In this document: positions 1 through 7,052 of the stretch, in pieces
Layout of the letters: every line of letters begins with the position of its first letter
Numbering within the stretch: position 1 is the first letter of the stretch
Origin: UBA1361 sp041656375
Lineage (GTDB): Bacteria > Bacillota_I > Bacilli_A > RFN20 > CAG-826
Direction: 5' to 3'
Assembly: GCA_964410505.1 (NCBI GenBank)
Contig: CAYPGR010000013.1
Coordinates: forward strand, 1-23,204
Length of the DNA stretch: 23,204 nt
Notes under the pieces: generated by a model
Databases searched by the model: none
What the model was told of the DNA's origin: nothing
The model's input: the letters and a program-made list of their open reading frames with translations, nothing else
Translations under genes and position numbers: made by a program

Positions 1-1
1 C

Positions 2-97
2 CAGAGAAAAATGCTGTTCTTAGTTAATAACGGATATTACTATGTCTATTTACTAGATGAGAGGTCGATGAACGCCAATGATTCAAATAACGTTTGA
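2..97 (+). CDS. 3' end of an unknown upstream gene (partial)
   Basis: One forward frame is open from the window edge to a TGA at 95-97 and would encode about 31 C-terminal residues, including LVNNGYYYVYLLDE, which looks like beta strands. No family can be named from so little. The other two forward frames close within the first 27 bases, so this is the only candidate for a gene running in from the left. The extended -10 of the next gene lies just after its stop. A random open frame of this length cannot be excluded. Confidence 0.4.
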   Translation, partial: QRKMLFLVNNGYYYVYLLDERSMNANDSNNV

Positions 98-100
98 TTA

Positions 101-109
101 TGTTAAAAT
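101..109 (+). promoter_or_regulatory. Extended -10 promoter for the GNAT/PlsC block
   Basis: TG at 101-102, one base, then TAAAAT at 104-109 form an extended -10 element. The -35 position (around 81-86, ATTCAA) is poor, which extended -10 promoters tolerate. Transcription would start near 116, about 23 bases before the ATG at 139. Confidence 0.5.
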
Positions 110-138
110 ATTTTTAATTACTCATTGAGGAAAATTAT

Positions 139-1293
139 ATGATTAAAGTAGTTCCTGTCTATGGTGGCCGTCAGTTACGGCAATTCGTTAACTTCCCTGT
201 TAAATTATTTAAAGGGGTAAAACAATTTACACCCGGCATTTTCGAAGATGAAATTGCCAACTTAACTCCGAGTCGAAATCCGGCATCAACGTGGTGCGAT
301 TTCAAATTATTTTTAGCTTATGAAGACAAGAAAATCGTTGGTCGTATATGTGGGATCATCAACCATTACGCCAATAAGAAATATAATCAAAAAAGAGTCC
401 GCTTCAATCGCATCGATATGATTGATGATATCGAAGTGACCAAGGCCTTGATTAGTGCGGTTGAAGAATGGGGTTTTTCACGCGGCATGACGGAAATTGT
501 CGGTCCATTGGGTTATAGTGATCAAGATAAAGAAGGTCTCCTGGTCGAAGGATTCCAATATGAAAATATGTTCGCTACCTTTTATCACTTCCCTTATTAT
601 ATGAAACATCTTGAAACGCTTGACTTTGTCGCCGATGCGACCTGGATTGAACACCGCATTATTATCCCGAAGGAAGTCGATCCCCGTTTTGAACGGATTA
701 GTGAAATGGTACAAAAAAAGTATAATGTTCGCGTGAAACGTCTTAAATCTAAGCGCCATTTACAGCCTTATGTTAGAGAAGTGCTATCTCTGACAAACCG
801 AGCCTATGATCATTTATATGGCTATGTCCCGATTAGCGAAAAATTTATGGATTCCTTGGCGAAACAATTTATCCCCCTCATCAATTTAAAATATCTTATT
901 TTAGTCGTTGATGAAAACGAGAAATTAGTGTCCTTTGGCCTATCGATCCCGTCACCTGTTTTTGCCCTCAAAAAAATTAAAGGTCGTCTTTTCCCGTTTG
1001 GTTTTATCCGCTTTTTAAGAGCCCTTAAGAAGTCAAAACAATTAGATTTACTGCTCGTTGCGGTTGAACCCGAACTTCGCAATAGCGGGATCGTTAATAT
1101 TGTCATGCATGAATCGATTAAAAGTGCGATTAAGGATGGTATTGAATATGCCGAAACGGGTCCGCAATTAGAATATAATAAACCCATTCAAGATCTATGG
1201 AAGAAATTCCAATATTTTAATCACAAACGTCGGATATGCTACGTCAAACCGATTGCCCGTGCGCTAGAAGAGGAAAAACATGAAACCGTCTAA
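139..1293 (+). CDS. GNAT-fold acyltransferase-like protein (YghO-like)
   Basis: A 384-residue protein preceded by GAGG at 126-129. It resembles the large GNAT-related proteins annotated as YghO-like N-acetyltransferases. The N-terminal half has the family pattern of a GP..Y.D..GLLVEGF stretch (residues about 121-138) followed by YHFPYY and a 'GF'-like turn. The C-terminal half has a GNAT motif-A-like stretch, LLVAVEPELRNSGIVNIVMH, with E-x-x-x-R-x-x-G where acyl-CoA would bind. No signal peptide or clear membrane helix is seen. The acyl donor and acceptor are unknown. Its end overlaps the following PlsC-like gene by 14 bases, so the two are probably translated together and may act in the same lipid-related pathway (inference). 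Confidence 0.7.
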   Translation: MIKVVPVYGGRQLRQFVNFPVKLFKGVKQFTPGIFEDEIANLTPSRNPASTWCDFKLFLAYEDKKIVGRICGIINHYANKKYNQKRVRFNRIDMIDDIEVTKALISAVEEWGFSRGMTEIVGPLGYSDQDKEGLLVEGFQYENMFATFYHFPYYMKHLETLDFVADATWIEHRIIIPKEVDPRFERISEMVQKKYNVRVKRLKSKRHLQPYVREVLSLTNRAYDHLYGYVPISEKFMDSLAKQFIPLINLKYLILVVDENEKLVSFGLSIPSPVFALKKIKGRLFPFGFIRFLRALKKSKQLDLLLVAVEPELRNSGIVNIVMHESIKSAIKDGIEYAETGPQLEYNKPIQDLWKKFQYFNHKRRICYVKPIARALEEEKHETV

Positions 1294-2527
1294 AGTTCGC
1301 CATGTTAAACCGCGCCATCAACGTTATGTAAGCGTTGCTGGTTTTATTCTCGGTCCTTTTATTCGTTTAATTTTAGGATATAAAAGCCCGCGTATTAAAG
1401 TGAAACAATATGAACCTTTTCTGGTTGTTAGTAATCACGTTACCGCTTTTGATCCGATTCTATTAACAATGACTTTTGGTCGTCAAGTTTACTATGTCTC
1501 AAGTGAATTAATCTTTTCAAAAGGACTAATTTCACGGATGCTTGAACATACGTTTGCCCCCATTCCAAAATCGAAAAGCCAAACCGATATTACGTCAGTT
1601 AAATCGATGATTCAAGTGGTGAAAGAAGGTGGCAATGTCGGTGTTTTCGTTGAAGGTAACTCCACCATAAACGGGGCTATCAGCAATGTCCCTGCCGCGA
1701 TTGGGAAGCTGGTTTTACTGTTAAAAATCCCGCTCATTATTTTTAACTTTGATGGTGGATATTTATCAAATCCGCGGTGGGCAAGTGCGAAGCGAAAACG
1801 GCACATACGGGGACACATTCGTCAAGTATTAACCTATGATGAATATAAACATTTAACTGCGGAAGAACTGAATGATTTGATTATCAAAGGGATCAATGTG
1901 AATGCTTATGAGGAAAGTCCGGTGTACACCTATGACGGGAAACATAACGCCGAAGGACTTCATCGCTTATTATTTGCCTGCCCAAAATGCCAGGCAGTCA
2001 ATACAATCAAAACCATCAATGACACGTATTCATGCCTAAATTGCGGCTTTAAAATGACCTATGATAACCACGGGTATCTCCATTCAAGTGAATTTTCTAA
2101 TCCTAAAAATACCGTCGAATTAGACCTGGATAACAAGATTCACTATCAAGAGACGGTTTTAAATAACCCCGACTTTACAATTCGGGTGCGTGCGAAGATG
2201 AGCGAAGTCTTCCGGCGTCGCCGTAAACATTTTGGCATGGCGACATTATCTTTAAGTCGGGAAGGACTAACCATTGATTTTCACCGTAAGCACCTCAAAA
2301 CACTAACCTACAGTTTGGACGAGCTTGATACAATGGCAATGCAGCAAAAAGAAGTGCTCGTTATTTATCCAAAGAATGAACAAACTAAAATGGCACTCAT
2401 TGCTAATGCAGAAAGTGTTAGTGCATATCAATTGATGGTGACACTTCAAATACTAAAAAATGAAAGAAACTACTTATCTAAAGGCGAAGCATTAATTAAA
2501 TTAACTGCTACCGAGATAGGATTATAA
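1280..2527 (+). CDS. PlsC-like 1-acyl-glycerol-3-phosphate acyltransferase with zinc ribbon
   Basis: A 415-residue protein starting inside the previous gene, with GAGGAAAAAC before the ATG. The N-terminal half is a PlsC/LPLAT domain. The catalytic NHx4D motif is NHVTAFD (N52, H53, D58), and the substrate-binding block is VEGNST at residues 124-129 in place of the common FPEGTRS. A four-cysteine zinc ribbon follows (C234/C237 and C252/C255), then about 150 residues I cannot assign. Typical PlsC proteins are about 200-250 residues, so the C-terminal part is an extra module. Family members transfer acyl groups from acyl-CoA, acyl-ACP or acyl phosphate to lysolipids at the inner face of the membrane. 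The altered motif and extra domain leave the true acceptor uncertain. The next gene follows after 24 bases. Confidence 0.8.
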   Translation: MKPSKVRHVKPRHQRYVSVAGFILGPFIRLILGYKSPRIKVKQYEPFLVVSNHVTAFDPILLTMTFGRQVYYVSSELIFSKGLISRMLEHTFAPIPKSKSQTDITSVKSMIQVVKEGGNVGVFVEGNSTINGAISNVPAAIGKLVLLLKIPLIIFNFDGGYLSNPRWASAKRKRHIRGHIRQVLTYDEYKHLTAEELNDLIIKGINVNAYEESPVYTYDGKHNAEGLHRLLFACPKCQAVNTIKTINDTYSCLNCGFKMTYDNHGYLHSSEFSNPKNTVELDLDNKIHYQETVLNNPDFTIRVRAKMSEVFRRRRKHFGMATLSLSREGLTIDFHRKHLKTLTYSLDELDTMAMQQKEVLVIYPKNEQTKMALIANAESVSAYQLMVTLQILKNERNYLSKGEALIKLTATEIGL

Positions 2528-2551
2528 TTAAAGGCATAAGGAGGAAAATTT

Positions 2552-4012
2552 ATGCAACTAAGATTTTTAGCAGATACCGCTGACTTTAATTACTTTTGGG
2601 CGTCCATTTTGCAAATTGGCATCGTTGGCGCGCTTATTTTACTCGGAAATATTATTCGTCGAAAGACCCCGTTTTTAAGAAATTACCTAGTGCCGACCGG
2701 TTTAATTGCTGGCTTTTTAGGCTTGGCCTTTAAATATGTTTTCTTTGGCCTTGGGTGGGATATTGGTGGGACCCCGATCATTAATGAAGAATACATGCAT
2801 TACCTTACTTACCATAGTTTAGCTCTCGGGTTTATTGCATTAGGGATTACAAGCGCCGCCAAGAAAACAGTCAAAGATGGTCGCGCTTTAAAATCAGGTA
2901 TTTTAATTGTTGGTGGCTACCTCATTCAAGGTATTGTCGGGGTCTTACTCAGTCTCGGAGTTGGTCTCGTCTTTGTCAATTACGCAATTGGAAAAGCCCC
3001 TTATGCGGGCATTCTTTTACCTTTAGGATTTGGTCAAGGACCCGGTCAAGCGGGCAATATTGGCGGTGTATATGAAACCATTACAGGTGCAAATGCCCTC
3101 GTAGGCGGTCGTGACTTTGGTTTAAGTGTTGCAGCGGTTGGGTTTATTGTTGCCACTGTGATTGGCACAATCATCTTAAACATTGTGGCCCGTAAGAAAT
3201 TAGTTGTTCGTTATGGTAGTGATACCTCGGAAACGTTTGGCAACTTGGAAAAGAGTACCTATCAAATTGATGAAGTGGGTGAAATTCCAGTTGTTGAGTC
3301 GGTCGATAAATTTACAATTCAAGCCGCGTTTGTTTTAACGACCTATTTAATTACGTTTGGCGTTATCTCACTTCTTAGTTATTTGATCGTTGATTTAGCT
3401 GGTATTGTCGCGGTTCGTGGTATTTTATGGGGCTTTAACTTCCTATTCGCGATTCTTGTGACAATGATTATCAAGGCAGTTCTCAATAAACTTCGGAAAA
3501 CCGGGGTTATGAAACGTCAATATATTAATAATTACATGCAAAACCGGATTGCTGGATTCATGTTCGATCTCATGATTACGGCGGGCATTATGTCGATTAA
3601 CTTTGGTAAGTTAAATGATCCAAGCTTCTGGGTTCTACTTGGCTTAATGGCGATAGTTGGTACAGCTGTTACATTATTCTACGCTAACTATATGTCCAAA
3701 AAATACTTTGCAAAAACGAGATGGTACACCTTCTTTGCTTTCTTTGGGATGCTCACGGGTACTGCGAGTGAAGGAGTTACCTTACTTCGTGAAATTGATC
3801 CAAACTTAAAAACTGGCGTGGCGGAAGATATTGTTAATGGGAGTGGCATGGCGGCCATCTTTGGCGCCCCAATGCTTATTATTACCACATTTATCTATCA
3901 AGGAACGATGTGGTTTTGGATTTCATTTGGACTTTTAATTGTCCTATTTATTGCCATGGTCCTCTTTATTCATTTCTATTCAAAACGGATTGACCGTATA
4001 AACGCTAAGTAA
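2552..4012 (+). CDS. gltS: GltS-like sodium/glutamate symporter (ESS family)
   Basis: A 486-residue, very hydrophobic protein with about ten to twelve membrane helices, preceded by a strong AAGGAGG. Both repeat halves of the ESS fold are visible. The first has NYLVPTGLIAGFLG near residue 45 and the re-entrant-loop-like GFGQGPGQAGNIG near residue 160. The second has GMLTGTASEGVTLLREIDP near residue 400 and NGSGMAAIFGAP near 430. Members import glutamate, or a related acid, with Na+. The GFGQGPGQA variant of the loop is one I associate with Firmicutes GltS-like proteins, and the exact substrate cannot be read from sequence. It lies 24 bases after the PlsC-like gene with no terminator between, so it is probably the last gene of that transcript. 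A terminator follows at 4041. Confidence 0.8.
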   Translation: MQLRFLADTADFNYFWASILQIGIVGALILLGNIIRRKTPFLRNYLVPTGLIAGFLGLAFKYVFFGLGWDIGGTPIINEEYMHYLTYHSLALGFIALGITSAAKKTVKDGRALKSGILIVGGYLIQGIVGVLLSLGVGLVFVNYAIGKAPYAGILLPLGFGQGPGQAGNIGGVYETITGANALVGGRDFGLSVAAVGFIVATVIGTIILNIVARKKLVVRYGSDTSETFGNLEKSTYQIDEVGEIPVVESVDKFTIQAAFVLTTYLITFGVISLLSYLIVDLAGIVAVRGILWGFNFLFAILVTMIIKAVLNKLRKTGVMKRQYINNYMQNRIAGFMFDLMITAGIMSINFGKLNDPSFWVLLGLMAIVGTAVTLFYANYMSKKYFAKTRWYTFFAFFGMLTGTASEGVTLLREIDPNLKTGVAEDIVNGSGMAAIFGAPMLIITTFIYQGTMWFWISFGLLIVLFIAMVLFIHFYSKRIDRINAK

Positions 4013-4040
4013 TAAATCATTAGTCTAATTAACGTATTTA

Positions 4041-4066
4041 AGGCACGATTTATTTTGTGCCTTTTT
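4041..4066 (+). terminator. Intrinsic terminator after the gltS-like gene
   Basis: AGGCAC at 4041-4046 pairs with GTGCCT at 4057-4062 around a 10-base AT-rich loop, and the second arm runs into TTTTT. It separates the symporter gene from the riboswitch promoter. Confidence 0.85.
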
Positions 4067-4070
4067 AATT

Positions 4071-4100
4071 TTGTAATCTTTGATTAATTTATAGTAAAAT
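4071..4100 (+). promoter_or_regulatory. Promoter of the riboswitch-ATPase transcript
   Basis: TTGTAA at 4071-4076 and TAAAAT at 4095-4100 are separated by 18 bases. A start near 4107 would place the whole aptamer (from 4111) in the RNA. Confidence 0.5.
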
Positions 4101-4106
4101 AGTCTC

Positions 4107-4199
4107 GTATCCTAAAGGGGAGTAGTACAACTTATCGCCAACAACACGGAATCGTCCTGGTTGATAAGCCTATTAAATAAATAGGAACGAGACCTTTAG
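4107..4199 (+). promoter_or_regulatory. yybP-ykoY (Mn2+) riboswitch aptamer
   Basis: The signature AAAGGGGAGTAG at 4114-4125 and the closing GAGACCTTTAG at 4189-4199 are the conserved blocks of the yybP-ykoY motif, a Mn2+-sensing riboswitch. P1 forms from CTAAAGG (4112-4118) and CCTTTAG (4193-4199). Internal helices are visible: CTTATC (4131-4136) with GATAAG (4163-4168), a GGA/TCC-based arm within 4148-4157, and CCTATT (4169-4174) with AATAGG (4180-4185). In Lactococcus lactis this class precedes a P-type ATPase (YoaB), the same arrangement as here. By family knowledge Mn2+ binding stabilises P1 and turns expression on. Confidence 0.92.
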
Positions 4200-4229
4200 T
4201 GAGTAGCGTTTTACGTTCACTAAAGGAGG
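4193..4229 (+). promoter_or_regulatory. Expression platform: hairpin sequestering the ribosome binding site
   Basis: CCTTTAGTGA (4193-4202) is perfectly complementary to TCACTAAAGG (4217-4226). The right arm runs into the AAAGGAGG ribosome binding site at 4222-4229. The left arm is also the 3' strand of aptamer helix P1, so the two pairings exclude each other. When Mn2+ holds P1 together the ribosome site is free; without it the site is hidden. There is no T-run after this hairpin, so control looks translational. Confidence 0.8.
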
Positions 4230-4234
4230 ATAGT

Positions 4235-6907
4235 ATGGAACAAAAAAACATTCAGTCAGTGTTAGAAACCCTGAACACCAATCGGGACACAGGGCTCACG
4301 ACTGCTGAAGCCCTTGCCCGGCAACAAACGTATGGTAAAAATGAATTACCAAAAGCCAAAAAGAAAACGATTTTCGGCGCTTTTTTAAGTCAGATGAATA
4401 ATGCGATGATTTATGTCTTACTCATCGCCGCTATTATTTCATTTGTGATGGCGCTCGTTGAAGAAGAGGGGTTCTTTGAACCAATCTTAATCTTAACGAT
4501 TGTGATTATCAACGGGATTATCGGCACGATTCAAGAACTCAAAGCGGATAAAGCGCTTGAGGCACTTGAGAAACTAAGTGCCCCGACCACGATTGTGCGG
4601 CGTAACGGTGAGCTCGGAGAGATCAAGGCCAATGAACTGGTCCCAGGTGATATCGTCATTTTAGAAGAAGGTCGTACCATTCCAGCGGACTTACGGCTCA
4701 TTTCAAGTGTTAATTTGAAAGTAAGTGAAGCAAGTCTTACCGGTGAAAGTGTTCCTTCTGAAAAAGACGCGAATCTTGTCTACGATAAACCAATGCCAAT
4801 TGGGGACCGCCGTAATATTGTGTATATGTCGACCCCAGTCGTCTATGGACGGGGTGAAGGGGTTGTGATTGGTACCGGCTTAAAAACTGAAATAGGGCAA
4901 ATTGCCAAAATGCTTTCCGGCACCAAACAAGAAGAAACTCCGCTTCAAAAAAGACTCGCTGATTTATCAAAATTACTAGGTATTATTACCCTTGGATTAG
5001 TGACACTCTTATTTATTATTGCCCTTGTTAAAGATCCAAGTTTAGATAATATCAAACATATGTTCTTATTATCGATCAGTCTAGCGGTTGCAGCTGTTCC
5101 AGAAGGATTACCCGCTGTCGTGACGATTACGCTCGCGCTTGGGGTCCAACGAATGGTCAAAGTCAATACGATTACCCGTCGTTTACCAAGTGTTGAAACG
5201 CTTGGTGCGGTGAGTGTTATTTGTAGTGATAAAACCGGTACTTTAACCCAAAACGTGATGACCGTCGTCAGTGCTTATATGGATGATAAACAATTTGAAG
5301 CAAACGACTTTAGTGATGAAAACATTGGTCAACTAGCCGATGGTCTCTCTTTATGCAGCGACGCGAGTGTTGATCATGGGGTCTATGGTGATCCAACTGA
5401 AATTGCGCTTGTGAACTTTGCCAATACCATTAACCATCATAAAGATGACTTAGAAAACAAAAGCCCTCGAGTTCTTGAATTACCGTTTGATAGTGTGCGG
5501 AAAATGATGTCTACTCTTCACCAAACAGGAGATACTTATACGCAGTACACCAAAGGGGCAATGGATAATATTTTAAAATATTCTACCCATATTGAAATTA
5601 ATGGTGAAATTCGCAAGATTACGCATGACGATATTAAAAATATTAATGATATGGCCGCCAGAATGGCAAAGCGAGCCTTACGTGTTTTAGCACTTGGTAA
5701 AAAAGAAGTCTCACTTGCCACCATTAGCGAAGATAGTCTTATCTTTATCGGTTTAGTGGGGATGGTTGATCCACCACGGCCCGAAGCTATTCCAGCTGTT
5801 TCAAACTTAAAAGAAGCTGGCATTAAGACGATTATGATAACTGGCGATCATGCCGATACCGCCTATGCGATTGCCCATGAACTCGGTATTACGGAAAGTC
5901 GTGAATTTGTGATGACTGGTGCGGAAGTCGATGCTTTAAGTGAAGAAGAACTTAAAAATGCGTTGCTCACGAAACGGGTGTTTGCCCGTGTCTCGCCTGA
6001 AAACAAAGTCCAAATCGTTAATGCCCTCCAAGCGAATGGAGAAATTGTCGCGATGACGGGTGATGGGGTCAATGACGCCCCAAGCTTAAAAACCGCCGAT
6101 ATCGGCATTGCCATGGGCATCACCGGCACCGACGTCGCGAAAGGTGCGGCGGATATGGTCTTGACTGATGATAACTTTGCCTCGATTGCAAAGGCCGTCC
6201 GCGAAGGACGTGGCATCTACGAAAATATTAAAAAGACGGTGTGGTTCCTACTTTCAAGTAACTTTGGGGAAGTCATCACGATGTTGACCGCCGTGTTAAT
6301 TGGATATCCATTCCCACTCACGGCATTGCATATTTTATGGGTTAACCTCATTACCGACGGGATCCCCGCTTTAGCGTTAGGGTCGGATACCATTGATCCG
6401 GATATCATGAAACAAAAACCGCGGGATAAAAAAGAATCTCTTTTTGCCAAAGGTGGCTACTTCGTGACGATTTTCTATGGGACGATTATCGCCATTATTA
6501 CGACATTGGCTTTCTTATACTTACCTGTCGTCGTCCATGGCGCCAGATCGATTGCCGACATCAATGCTGTCTTTCAAAATGAAGCAATTTTTGTTCACGC
6601 AAAAACCTTCGCCTTCACTACTTTAGGCGTTAGTCAATTATTCCATATGTTTGGGATGTCAAACCTTAATCGAACCGTCTTTAAAGCGTTCAATCGTCAA
6701 AAATGGTTCTTATGGGTTGCCTTTGGCCTTGGATTCTTGCTTCAAGTATCCGTCACCGAAATTCATTTCTTGACCTTAGCCTTTGGAACGATAGAATTAA
6801 GCTTTATGGAATGGTTAGGCTTAGCGCTTTTAAGCACAACGCCACTGGTCATCCATGAACTTTGGGTCTTGATTCGCTTTATTCGGGCGAAGGTATCGAA
6901 AAAATAA
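4235..6907 (+). CDS. P2-type cation-transporting ATPase, probable Mn2+ (or Ca2+) exporter
   Basis: The ATG at 4235 is chosen because AAAGGAGG lies 5 bases before it; this gives 890 residues. An upstream GTG at 4199 lies inside the riboswitch and is not used. All P-type ATPase marks are present: TGES at 169-172 (actuator), CSDKTGTLT with the phosphorylated Asp at D332, TGDGVNDAP from T608 (hinge), the M4 ion-site motif PEGLP at 289-293, and M6 NLITDG (N704, D708). About ten membrane helices are arranged as in SERCA/PMR1-type pumps. P2A members move Ca2+, and some move Mn2+. The Mn2+ riboswitch argues for Mn2+ efflux as its task, as for L. lactis YoaB and the Mn2+ export genes under this riboswitch elsewhere. 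Ca2+ transport cannot be excluded from the residues. The gene is alone between its own promoter and terminator. Confidence 0.93.
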   Translation: MEQKNIQSVLETLNTNRDTGLTTAEALARQQTYGKNELPKAKKKTIFGAFLSQMNNAMIYVLLIAAIISFVMALVEEEGFFEPILILTIVIINGIIGTIQELKADKALEALEKLSAPTTIVRRNGELGEIKANELVPGDIVILEEGRTIPADLRLISSVNLKVSEASLTGESVPSEKDANLVYDKPMPIGDRRNIVYMSTPVVYGRGEGVVIGTGLKTEIGQIAKMLSGTKQEETPLQKRLADLSKLLGIITLGLVTLLFIIALVKDPSLDNIKHMFLLSISLAVAAVPEGLPAVVTITLALGVQRMVKVNTITRRLPSVETLGAVSVICSDKTGTLTQNVMTVVSAYMDDKQFEANDFSDENIGQLADGLSLCSDASVDHGVYGDPTEIALVNFANTINHHKDDLENKSPRVLELPFDSVRKMMSTLHQTGDTYTQYTKGAMDNILKYSTHIEINGEIRKITHDDIKNINDMAARMAKRALRVLALGKKEVSLATISEDSLIFIGLVGMVDPPRPEAIPAVSNLKEAGIKTIMITGDHADTAYAIAHELGITESREFVMTGAEVDALSEEELKNALLTKRVFARVSPENKVQIVNALQANGEIVAMTGDGVNDAPSLKTADIGIAMGITGTDVAKGAADMVLTDDNFASIAKAVREGRGIYENIKKTVWFLLSSNFGEVITMLTAVLIGYPFPLTALHILWVNLITDGIPALALGSDTIDPDIMKQKPRDKKESLFAKGGYFVTIFYGTIIAIITTLAFLYLPVVVHGARSIADINAVFQNEAIFVHAKTFAFTTLGVSQLFHMFGMSNLNRTVFKAFNRQKWFLWVAFGLGFLLQVSVTEIHFLTLAFGTIELSFMEWLGLALLSTTPLVIHELWVLIRFIRAKVSKK

Positions 6908-6930
6908 AAGATTGAAAAGTAATCACTATT

Positions 6931-6958
6931 AACGCTAGTCAAACGGCTAGCGTTTTTC
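6931..6958 (+). terminator. Intrinsic terminator after the ATPase
   Basis: AACGCTAG (6931-6938) pairs perfectly with CTAGCGTT (6947-6954) across an 8-base loop and leads into TTTTT. Confidence 0.9.
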
Positions 6959-7004
6959 TTATTTCTTGACGCCAATCCATGCCTAAATTTTAATTACCAT
7001 ATGA

Positions 7005-7033
7005 TTATCATTAAATATTGAAGATGTTATAAT
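7005..7033 (+). promoter_or_regulatory. Promoter of the secreted nuclease gene
   Basis: TATAAT at 7028-7033 is preceded by TG at 7025-7026 (extended -10). TTATCA at 7005-7010 serves as a -35, 17 bases away. Confidence 0.7.
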
Positions 7034-7052
7034 TTTCATCACGAGGTATTTT

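Noticed and set aside
4102..4193. GTCTCGT (4102-4108) pairing with ACGAGAC (4187-4193)
   Set aside because: It would cross aptamer helix P1, and the 5' part is mostly upstream of the expected transcription start; probably chance.
4199..4234. GTG at 4199 as the start of the P-type ATPase (12 extra residues)
   Set aside because: It lies in the riboswitch P1 strand with no ribosome site, while AAAGGAGG sits 5 bases before the ATG at 4235.
4737..6216. Several long open frames on the minus strand opposite the ATPase, and similar ones opposite potA, nrdD and others
   Set aside because: They lie wholly within strongly supported genes, lack ribosome sites, and their products look like no protein family.
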